DNA from: ZLKRG08 sp964565165
Lineage (GTDB): Bacteria > Actinomycetota > Actinomycetes > Nanopelagicales > Nanopelagicaceae
Length of the DNA stretch: 7,390 nt
Direction of reading: 5' to 3'
Assembly: GCA_964565165.1 (NCBI GenBank)
Contig: CAZMDJ010000056.1
Coordinates: forward strand, 1-7,390
The notes beneath the pieces are model-generated. The model worked only from the letters and a program-made list of their open reading frames with translations, searched no databases and was not told the origin of the DNA. Shown here one piece after another: positions 1-5,561 of the stretch (position 1 is its first letter; each line of letters begins with the position of its first letter). A program made the position numbers and the translations under genes.

Positions 1-441
1 CTCCCCTGGCACGAAATTTCGGAATTAATCGAAGACGCCGTAATTAGGTAGGTGATGCTTTATATATCTAGCTTTCATTTCGCCATTATGAATCACCGCG
101 ATTGCATTCTGCGGCGCACCAACTGGCTGACCCAACTTATCTGTGGCGCCATCGATCTGATCTAAATAGCCAACGACCATAACTAGATTACCGAAGCCAC
201 TATTTGCTACTCGCTTTGCAAGTTCAGAGATCGAAATACGGCTGGCATTTCTAAATGATTGGCGGAGCGCTAAATCCTCAACTGGATATCCGGTCAACAC
301 CATCTCTGGAAAGACCAGAAGCTGCGCACCGGCCTTATGCGCAAGGGCGGCTTGGGTTGCGACTAAATCGGCATTGCCATCGATATCGCCCACGGTTGGA
401 TTGACCTGGGCTAACGCGATTCGCAGATTGCCGGTGCTCAT
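1..441 (-). pseudogene. nadE: Glutamine-dependent NAD+ synthetase, N-terminal amidase part, interrupted by an in-frame TAA and cut by the window edge
   Basis: NadE makes NAD+ from deamido-NAD+, ATP and ammonia; the N-terminal nitrilase-type domain releases that ammonia from glutamine in the cytosol. Seen here: strand beta-1 with ALAQVNPTVGD (residues 9-19), the catalytic Glu in FPE (E46) and the catalytic Lys in IKHHLPNYGVFD (K128). Known of the family: a Cys further on completes the Glu-Lys-Cys triad and a synthetase domain follows; full proteins are roughly 550-680 aa. After D138 comes TAA (plus positions 25-27), then the same frame continues as FRNFVPGE to the window edge. This matches the family continuation 'GVFDEFR.FVPG', so a GAA (Glu) codon appears changed to TAA. 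As read, the product would stop at 138 aa without Cys or synthetase domain. Start ATG at 439-441, likely leaderless. Either a base error or a true nonsense mutation. Identity is very secure; pseudogene status is not. Confidence 0.85.
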
Positions 442-475
442 AATTCAAGGATATCCTTTTGCCACCAGGTGACAA
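442..475 (-). promoter_or_regulatory. nadE promoter, probably giving a leaderless mRNA
   Basis: On the minus strand there is TTGTCA (plus 470-475), a 16-bp spacer, then TATCCT (plus 448-453), then 6 bases before the nadE ATG. The -35 matches TTGACA at 5 of 6 positions and the -10 fits the actinobacterial TANNNT form. A start site 6-7 bases after the -10 would fall on the ATG itself, so no Shine-Dalgarno is needed. The -10 lies inside a perfect 12-bp palindrome, AAGGATATCCTT (447-458), which could be an operator or chance. An AAGGA 12 bases before the ATG is too far away to be a convincing ribosome site. No equally good panB promoter was found in the gap. Confidence 0.55.
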
Positions 476-490
476 CTTCCGTTGCATCTA

Positions 491-497
491 GGGAGGA
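491..497 (+). promoter_or_regulatory. Ribosome binding site of panB (decides the start)
   Basis: GGGAGGA lies 11 bases before ATG 509. It makes that ATG the start rather than the in-frame TTG at 482, which would place this purine-rich site inside the gene. Confidence 0.75.
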
Positions 498-508
498 CTC
501 TTTTAAGC

Positions 509-1288
509 ATGACAACTATTAAGGATTTAGCCGACCTTAAAAAGCGCGGCGAAAAATGGGCGATGCTCACCTCATATGAGCAGATGACCGCAGAGATTTT
601 CGATGAAGCGGGAATTCCAGTCCTATTGGTTGGAGACTCCGCAGGCAATAACTTCCTTGGCGAAAAGAACACAATTCCAGTTACTGTCGATGAACTCCTG
701 CCACTTACTCGCGCAGTAGCTCGTTCGGTAAAACAGGCTTTAGTGGTCGCAGATCTTCCATTTGGTTCATATGAAGCTGGCGCAGATTTAGCACTTGCCA
801 CCTCTATCCGCTTCTTTAAAGAAGCGGGTGCACATGCAGTGAAATTAGAAGGCGCACATATCGATGCCATCAAGAAGTTAGTTAGCAGCGGAATTCCAGT
901 GATGGGCCATATTGGCCTTACCCCGCAGAGCGTCCATCAATTAGGTGGATTTAAGGTTCAAGGCCGCGAAAATCCTGAAGCATTAATTGCTGCAGCAAAA
1001 GCGATTGAAGCAGCTGGCGCATTCGCAATTGTTCTAGAGATGGTTCCTGCAGATTTAGCTATTCAAATTACTAAAGAACTTTCCATTCCGACTGTCGGAA
1101 TTGGCGCCGGTAATGGCACCGATGCGCAGGTTCTGGTCTGGACCGATGCATTTGGCATCACCAAGAATCCTCCGAAATTGGCAAAGGCATATCGAAACCT
1201 TCGCGCCGAACTATTAAGTGGCGCTCAAGAGTTTGCAAAGGATGTTCTATCTGGCGAATTTCCGTCAGATGCTCAAACTTTTAAGTAG
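509..1288 (+). CDS. panB: 3-methyl-2-oxobutanoate hydroxymethyltransferase (ketopantoate hydroxymethyltransferase)
   Basis: PanB adds a hydroxymethyl group from 5,10-methylene-tetrahydrofolate to 2-oxoisovalerate, giving ketopantoate, the first committed step to pantothenate and coenzyme A. It is a cytosolic TIM-barrel enzyme that uses a divalent metal. The 259-aa product is normal length for the family (about 260-280). Visible signatures in order: LTSYEQMTAEIFDEAG (20-35), LLVGDS with metal-ligand D43, VVADLPFGSYE with metal-ligand D82, VKLEG (K112, E114), the hallmark GHIGLTPQSVHQLGGFKVQGR (133-153), catalytic base E177 in VLEMVP, and GIGAGNGTDAQVLVW near the C-terminus. All key residues are present, so the enzyme should be active. 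The start is ATG 509, backed by GGGAGGA. It is divergent from nadE and followed after 9 bp by an MFS exporter, probably on the same transcript. panC and panD are not in the window. Confidence 0.96.
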   Translation: MTTIKDLADLKKRGEKWAMLTSYEQMTAEIFDEAGIPVLLVGDSAGNNFLGEKNTIPVTVDELLPLTRAVARSVKQALVVADLPFGSYEAGADLALATSIRFFKEAGAHAVKLEGAHIDAIKKLVSSGIPVMGHIGLTPQSVHQLGGFKVQGRENPEALIAAAKAIEAAGAFAIVLEMVPADLAIQITKELSIPTVGIGAGNGTDAQVLVWTDAFGITKNPPKLAKAYRNLRAELLSGAQEFAKDVLSGEFPSDAQTFK

Positions 1289-1297
1289 CCTTTCCGA

Positions 1298-2569
1298 ATG
1301 GGGAGAAATTCGTCCAAATTCGCGATCGATTTATCGCCGCTAAAGAAGTATCCAGACTTCCGTAGGCTCTGGTTATCTGGGCTAATTTCATTCTTCGGCT
1401 CGATGATCACCATGGTCGCCCTGCCATATCAAATAAAAGAGCTGACCAACTCATATCTCGCCGTTGGCGCAATCGGGGCGGTCGAATTAATCCCGCTAAT
1501 TATCTTTGGACTTTATGGCGGGGTCTTGGCCGATCGATATGACCGGAAGAAATTAATCTGGTTCTCGGAAGCTAGCGCTCTTGTCCTAGTTCTTGGACTA
1601 CTTGGCAACTCGCTTCTTGATTCACCGAAGTTAATTTTCATCTACATCATCGCTGCCCTCTTCTCGGCAGTCGATGGAATCCAGAGACCAAGCGCCGGAG
1701 CGATCTTGCCGCGACTAGTGGCCCATGAAGACCTACCTGCTGCCAATGCGTTGATGAGTTTGCGATGGCAGTTGGGTGTAATTGTCGGTCCAGCTGTTGG
1801 CGGATTGGTAATTGCAACATACTCAACATCAATTGGATTTTTAATTGATGCATTTACATATTTAATTTCACTTTACTTTTTATGGCGAGTAAAAAATGTA
1901 CCAACTATGGAAAAGAGTGAAAAACCAGCCATTTCCGCTCTTTTTGTATGGGTCCGTTAAGCCTTTATTCGGAAAGATTTATTAGGAACATATCTAATTG
2001 ATTTAGCTGCGATGTTCTTTGCAATGCCCAATGCGCTCTTTCCATTTTGGGCAGATCAATTAGATGCTAAGTGGTCGCTGGGTCTCTTCTATGCCGCCGG
2101 AACTATTGGTTCGATCATCATTACTCTGACATCAGGATGGTCTGCCAACTACAGATGGCATGGTCGAGCAGTTATCTGGGCTGCCATCGGTTGGGGTCTG
2201 GCAATTGCGTTAAGTGGAGTAGTCCATTCGGTCTGGTTGGTTCTATTTTTCTTGGCAGCAGCTGGTGCATCTGACATGGTCTCGGCTCTCTTTAGATCGG
2301 CAATCTGGAATCAAACAATTCCAGATGAACTTCGTGGTCGATTGGCCGGTATCGAATTACTTTCATATTCAGTTGGACCACTGACCGGACAATTAAGAGC
2401 AGCGATGGTTGCATCTGCTACTTCATTATCGATTTCAGTAACTTCTGGAGGGCTAATGTGCGTCATTTTTGTCGCCCTACTGGCCAGTTTGCTGCCAACT
2501 TTTCGCAAATATGACGTCGAAACCAATGAATTTGCGATTTCAGAACGCGAAAAACGGAAAAATCAGTAG
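1298..2569 (+). pseudogene. MFS exporter of the EntS-like (MFS_3) type, split by an in-frame TAA
   Basis: This is a major facilitator inner-membrane protein, probably a proton-driven efflux carrier; the substrate is not readable. The N-terminal half shows FRRLWLSGLISFFGSMIT (about 22-39), LPYQIKELT, the loop 2-3 signature GGVLADRYDRKK (74-85) and DGIQRPSAGAILPRLV (126-141). The C-terminal half shows LLGTYLIDLAAMFFAMPNALFP, WNQTIPDELRGRLAGIELLSYSVGP and a charged tail. Both halves are in one frame: codon 221 (1958-1960) is TAA between VWVR and AFIRKDLLGTY. Relatives commonly have an aromatic residue here (VRYA-like), so one Tyr-to-TAA change is the simplest reading. A pair of compensating indels around T5 at 1941-1945 is an alternative. 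Without the TAA the product would be about 423 aa, normal for the family. ATG 2012 would only begin mid-helix. It starts 9 bp after panB with no clear ribosome site, suggesting translational coupling. Confidence 0.8.
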
Positions 2570-2754
2570 AAATTTAGAAAATTAATAAATTTTTTCCGAA
2601 TTTTCACTGGTAAACATAAAAATAAATAAAAATAAATTTGCGACACGCACTCTATTTTTAATCACAAAATGTTTGTGCTTATTGCATTTACCTGTAAGAC
2701 TTCTCCTTGAAAGAACTGGTAGACGGATCCGGTTCAGTTCGATAGGAGAAATAC
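2570..2754 (+). other. AT-rich intergenic leader of the basic repeat protein
   Basis: 185 bases without a gene. No hairpin-plus-T-run terminator for the MFS gene is visible. From left to right it holds a T6 run (2590-2595), a 10-bp tandem repeat with phased A5 tracts (2616-2637), a possible weak promoter (TTGTGC 2673-2678 and TAAGAC 2695-2700, 16-bp spacer), an inverted repeat GAACTG/CAGTTC (2713-2718, 2735-2740) enclosing the palindrome CGGATCCG (2724-2731), and an AGGAG ribosome site (2744-2748). The promoter call is low confidence because the -10 matches poorly. Confidence 0.5.
2616..2637. repeat. 10-bp tandem repeat with phased A-tracts
   Basis: Two perfect copies of ATAAAAATAA plus two bases, placing A5 tracts at 2618-2622 and 2628-2632, exactly one helical turn apart. 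Tracts in this phase are known to bend DNA and can act as an UP element upstream of a strong promoter. Here they lie about 120-140 bp before the basic protein start. Confidence 0.7.
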
Positions 2755-3075
2755 GTGGCAGCACGTAAGAAGGCAGCAGCTAAGAAGGCTGCACCAAAGC
2801 GCCGTAAGAAGGCAGCTGCTAAGCCAGCAGCAAAGAAGGCAGCTCCAAAGCGCCGCAAGAAGGCAGCAGCTAAGAAGGCAGCTCCAAAGCGTCGCAAGAA
2901 GGCAGCAAAGCCAGCAGCAAAGAAGGCAGCGCCAAAGCGCCGCAAGAAGGCAGCTAAGAAGGCAGTTGCTAAGAAGGCAGCTCCAAAGCGCCGTAAGAAG
3001 GCAGCTTCAAAGGCAGCAGCTCCTGCAGCAGCTCCAAAGAAGCGTCGTAAGAAGGCAGCTAAGAAGGCTAAGTAA
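2755..3075 (+). CDS. Lys/Ala/Pro-rich histone H1 tail-like DNA-binding protein, repeat-built
   Basis: A 106-aa protein made of only seven residue types: 42 Ala, 39 Lys, 13 Arg, 9 Pro and single Met, Val and Ser. It carries five perfect copies of KKAAPKRRKKAA (residues 10-21, 27-38, 40-51, 56-67, 73-84) joined by short A/K/P linkers, and ends in the related KKRRKKAAKKAK. About half the residues are positively charged. There is no acidic, aromatic or Cys residue, no membrane segment and no signal peptide. Such sequences resemble the C-terminal tails of eukaryotic histone H1 and of actinobacterial HU homologues (HupB/HupS), which bind and condense DNA; the HU globular domain is absent here. The likely role, by inference, is nucleoid compaction; RNA or ribosome binding is an alternative. 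Start is GTG 2755 with AGGAG six bases upstream. All 39 Lys codons are AAG and all Arg codons are CGY, which suggests high expression. A strong terminator follows. Confidence 0.85.
   Translation: MAARKKAAAKKAAPKRRKKAAAKPAAKKAAPKRRKKAAAKKAAPKRRKKAAKPAAKKAAPKRRKKAAKKAVAKKAAPKRRKKAASKAAAPAAAPKKRRKKAAKKAK
2782..3072 (+). repeat. 36-bp coding repeat, five copies plus one degenerate copy
   Basis: Units at 2782-2817, 2833-2868, 2872-2907, 2920-2955 and 2971-3006 each encode KKAAPKRRKKAA; a degenerate sixth is at 3037-3072. Copies differ only at synonymous third positions (GCA/GCT/GCG, CGC/CGT), and linkers vary from 1 to 5 codons. The array is prone to copy-number change by slippage or recombination, and to collapse during assembly. 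Confidence 0.9.
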
Positions 3076-3092
3076 TCTTTCGATTACGTTTA

Positions 3093-3125
3093 GAAAAACC
3101 CGCCACTTTATGTGGCGGGTTTTTC
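3093..3125. terminator. Two-way intrinsic terminator between the basic protein gene and marR
   Basis: The arms 3093-3106 and 3112-3125 pair over 14 bp, with a GC core CCCGCCAC/GTGGCGGG, an outer A5/T5 and a 5-base loop. The T run serves the plus-strand gene ending at 3075; the A run serves marR from the other side. The marR stop codon (plus 3108-3110) lies in the loop, so the last marR codons are part of the hairpin. Confidence 0.92.
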
Positions 3126-3578
3126 ATTTCTCAAAACGTTTTCTACCTTTTCAAAAACGGTAGCGATATTTGCTTGATCTGCTTTACTAATTTGATCTAT
3201 AAATCTATTACGAATACTTGCAACATGATCTGGCGCAGCTTTAACAATTGCGTTCCAACCTTTAGTTGTCATTACTGCCCAAGTTCCGCGTTTATCTGAA
3301 TCGCACTTCTGGCGTTCGACCCAACCTTTACCTTCCATATATTTAATACGGTGCGATAGTCTGCTTCTCGAGAGAATAGTTTTATCTGCTAAATCTGACA
3401 TTCGAAGTGAGCGATCTTTAGCATCTGATAGATGAACCAAGATTTCATAATCTGAAAGCGATAGTCCGTGGGCCGCTAAATCTTCATCGAGCGCTTCAGC
3501 CAATCGGCGGCTGGCCACAATATATTTACGCCATGCAGATTCCTCTGACGGGGTCAGCCACTTTGCGCTCTTAGCCAT
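3108..3578 (-). CDS. MarR-family winged-helix transcriptional regulator
   Basis: A 156-aa cytosolic DNA-binding protein expected to act as a dimer, usually as a repressor released by a small ligand or oxidant. Layout: N-terminal dimer helix with WRKYIVASRRLAEALDEDL (16-34), the family stretch HGLSLSDYEILVHLS (37-51), the helix-turn-helix LRMSDLADKTILSRSRLSHRIKYME (58-82) with recognition helix about 70-81, the wing CDSDKRGTWAVMT (92-104), and a C-terminal dimer helix. Its only Cys, C92, begins the wing, a spot where relatives often have one, so it need not be a redox sensor. Start is ATG at 3576-3578, which has no Shine-Dalgarno but has TAGAAT six bases before it, so the mRNA is probably leaderless. 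It is divergent from the M13 peptidase across a 55-bp gap holding a perfect palindrome, which suggests it regulates both genes. Ligand unknown. Confidence 0.92.
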   Translation of the reverse strand: MAKSAKWLTPSEESAWRKYIVASRRLAEALDEDLAAHGLSLSDYEILVHLSDAKDRSLRMSDLADKTILSRSRLSHRIKYMEGKGWVERQKCDSDKRGTWAVMTTKGWNAIVKAAPDHVASIRNRFIDQISKADQANIATVFEKVENVLRNEKPAT

Positions 3579-3583
3579 AGGGG

Positions 3584-3590
3584 TATTCTA
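3584..3590. promoter_or_regulatory. Overlapping divergent -10 elements for marR and the M13 peptidase
   Basis: TATTCTA reads as -10 TATTCT on the plus strand (3584-3589) and -10 TAGAAT on the minus strand (3590-3585). On the plus strand TTGCGC (3563-3568) could be a -35 with a short 15-bp spacer. On the minus strand the only -35-like sequence (TTGAAC, plus 3610-3605) lies 14 bp away inside the inverted repeat. The marR ATG begins six bases after its -10. Symmetric, overlapping -10 elements are a known basis of bidirectional bacterial promoters. Confidence 0.5.
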
Positions 3591-3596
3591 TCCGTC

Positions 3597-3612
3597 AGTT
3601 GAAAGTTCAACT
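3597..3612. promoter_or_regulatory. Probable MarR operator: perfect 16-bp inverted repeat
   Basis: AGTTGAA-AG-TTCAACT has 7-bp arms and a 2-bp centre. GTTGA...TCAAC half-sites are typical of MarR-family operators; MexR sites have GTTGA and TCAAC around a slightly longer centre. It sits just upstream of the marR -10, over its -35 region, and covers the predicted start of the M13 peptidase transcript. A bound dimer could therefore block both genes. Confidence 0.65.
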
Positions 3613-3633
3613 ATCAGCACATAGAGGAGACAG

Positions 3634-5541
3634 ATGAAATCCGGAATCGATAAGGGCCTCTTCGACAATAAGGTCCGTCCGCAAGATGACCTATATGTTT
3701 ATGCCAATGGGGCATGGTTATCGACCCATGAAATTCCAGCGGACCGAAGCAACTCAGGTATTACCTATGAGCTCTTTTTGACGGCAGAAGCTCAGGTAAA
3801 AGCGATTATTGAGGGCGATAACGGGAAGATCGGCCGCTTATTTAATTCATTTATGAATACTGCCAAGATCGAGGCAGATGGAATCGCTCCAATTAAAGAA
3901 GATTTAGCTAAGGCGGAGCAGATTGTTGATGCCAAGAGTTTGGTCTCAACCATCAGCCAATTAGAGATCAATGGCGGCCCTGGCATCTTTGGTTCTTATA
4001 TCTACCCTGATGTTGGAAACTCAACTCAATATGCGATCTACATTTACCAGGGCGGACTATCGCTACCTGATGAGGCTTACTATCGCGAAGATCAATATGC
4101 CCCGATCCGCGAAGCATTTATTGCACACGTTAATAAGATGTCAGAAATCAGCGGAATCAAAATTGATGCAGATTCTCTATTAAAGCTTGAAACCGAGATT
4201 GCATCTTTCCATTGGGATCAAGTTAAAGATCGCGATGCAATTGCAACTTATAACAAGAAGAGCTTTGCACAACTTCAAGAGCTTTCACCAAATATTGATT
4301 GGGCAACCTATATCTCTGCCGGTCAGATTCCAGCAAATAAGTTCCAGGAGATTGTGGTTCGCGAACCATCTTTCTTTGAAGGAATTTCAAAGATGTTAAG
4401 CAACGTTGATGTTGAAGCTTGGCGCAACTGGTTACGTTGGCACATCTTGTCTGGCTCTGCTGCATATTTAAATGATGCGCTGGTAAATCAGAATTTTGCT
4501 TTCTACGGCACTACCCTTTCGGGAACTCCGCAGATTCGCGAGCGCTGGAAGCGCGGTATCTCAATGGTCGAAGGCGCACTTGGTGAAGAGATCGGAAAAG
4601 AGTATGTAAAACGCCATTTTCCAGAGTCTTCAAAGAAGAAGATGGAAGCGTTGGTAGATAACTTACTTAAAGCCTACGAACTTTCAATCAAGAATTTAGA
4701 TTGGATGACTGAAGAGACCAAGGTCAAGGCGCTCGATAAATTAGCTAAATTCACTCCAAAGATTGCCTACCCTGATAAGTGGCGCGATTACTCTTCGCTA
4801 GAAATCGGCGATGACCTACATACCAACTTAGGCAATATCGCTAAGTTCGAACGCGACTATGAGCTAAATAAATTGGGTGGACCAATTAACCGCGACGAAT
4901 GGGGTATGACTCCTCAGACTGTTAATGCTTACTACTCTCCTGGCTTCAATGAGATTGTCTTCCCAGCTGCAATCTTGCAGCCGCCATTCTTTGATCCAGA
5001 TGCAGATGATGCTGCCAACTATGGCGGAATCGGCGCGGTTATTGGCCACGAAATTGGCCACGGTTTTGATGATCAAGGTTCTCAATACGATGGCGATGGC
5101 AATTTAAATAATAGGTGGTCAGATAGCGATCGCAGTGAATTCGAAAGGCGCACCGGTGATTTAGTTGCTCAATACAACGAGCTCTCGCCTACCGCTGCCC
5201 CTGACGTTAAGGTAAATGGCGCTTTCACATTAGGTGAAAACATCGGCGACTTAGGTGGCATGAATATCGCAATTAAGGCTTACAACATCGCCCTAAATGG
5301 CGCTCCAGCCCCTGAGATTGATGGGCTAAGCGCATATCAGCGCTTCTTCCTCTCATGGGCGCAATGTTGGCGCCGTTTAATCCGCCCAGAAGAGGCTCGT
5401 TTACGCATAGCAACCGATCCTCATTCACCCGATGAGCTCCGTTGCAATCAAATCGTACGAAATATCGACGAGTTTTATGAGGCTTTCGACGTACAGGCAA
5501 ATGATGCTTTGTACTTAGAAAAGCGCGTTAAAATCTGGTAG
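3634..5541 (+). CDS. M13-family zinc metallopeptidase (neprilysin/PepO type)
   Basis: M13 enzymes cut small peptides, usually on the N-side of hydrophobic residues, in a closed chamber that excludes folded proteins. The 635-aa length matches bacterial members such as PepO and mycobacterial Zmp1. The N-terminal helical domain begins with DLYVYANGAWLSTHEIPADRS (about 19-39). The substrate-backbone motif is VNAYYSPGFNEIVFP (N431, A432). Zinc ligands H472 and H476 with catalytic E473 form HEIGH, and the third ligand E535 and supporting D539 are in GENIGDLGG. H597 and R603 in DPHSPDELR match neprilysin His711 and Arg717, also six residues apart. The protein ends in VKIW, like the family's C-terminal Trp. 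The full active site is present. There is no signal peptide, anchor helix or lipobox, so it is predicted cytosolic unless exported non-classically. Start is ATG 3634 with AGAGGAGA just upstream. Probably under MarR control; a lipoprotein gene follows after 20 bp. Confidence 0.95.
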   Translation: MKSGIDKGLFDNKVRPQDDLYVYANGAWLSTHEIPADRSNSGITYELFLTAEAQVKAIIEGDNGKIGRLFNSFMNTAKIEADGIAPIKEDLAKAEQIVDAKSLVSTISQLEINGGPGIFGSYIYPDVGNSTQYAIYIYQGGLSLPDEAYYREDQYAPIREAFIAHVNKMSEISGIKIDADSLLKLETEIASFHWDQVKDRDAIATYNKKSFAQLQELSPNIDWATYISAGQIPANKFQEIVVREPSFFEGISKMLSNVDVEAWRNWLRWHILSGSAAYLNDALVNQNFAFYGTTLSGTPQIRERWKRGISMVEGALGEEIGKEYVKRHFPESSKKKMEALVDNLLKAYELSIKNLDWMTEETKVKALDKLAKFTPKIAYPDKWRDYSSLEIGDDLHTNLGNIAKFERDYELNKLGGPINRDEWGMTPQTVNAYYSPGFNEIVFPAAILQPPFFDPDADDAANYGGIGAVIGHEIGHGFDDQGSQYDGDGNLNNRWSDSDRSEFERRTGDLVAQYNELSPTAAPDVKVNGAFTLGENIGDLGGMNIAIKAYNIALNGAPAPEIDGLSAYQRFFLSWAQCWRRLIRPEEARLRIATDPHSPDELRCNQIVRNIDEFYEAFDVQANDALYLEKRVKIW

Positions 5542-5561
5542 TTATTCGGAAAGGAATATTA

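Noticed and set aside
482..508. TTG at 482 as an upstream panB start
   Set aside because: It adds nine residues unlike the family N-terminus and would put the GGGAGGA ribosome site inside the gene; ATG 509 fits better.
445..873. 142-aa open frame on the minus strand opposite panB
   Set aside because: Lies fully antisense to a clearly identified panB, has no family resemblance and no ribosome site; a shadow frame.
1..2569. Stop-codon reassignment (TAA read as an amino acid) to explain the two broken genes
   Set aside because: TAA cleanly ends the basic protein, marR, the lipoprotein, dppF and dppD at the expected places, and the two internal TAA codons would need different residues.
2577..2605. 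Inverted repeat GAAAATT/AATTTTC after the MFS gene as a terminator
   Set aside because: Seven pairs that are nearly all A-T with a 15-base loop and no T run after it; too weak to call.
2713..2745. tRNA-like fragments (GGTAGAC and GGTTCAGTTCGA) before the basic protein gene
   Set aside because: Resembles D-arm and T-arm sequence, but there is no acceptor stem or anticodon arm and the spacing is far too short for a tRNA.
2688..2945. 85-aa repetitive Phe/Ala/Arg-rich frame on the minus strand
   Set aside because: It is the antisense reading of the Lys/Ala repeat array, which gives a repeating hydrophobic pattern automatically.
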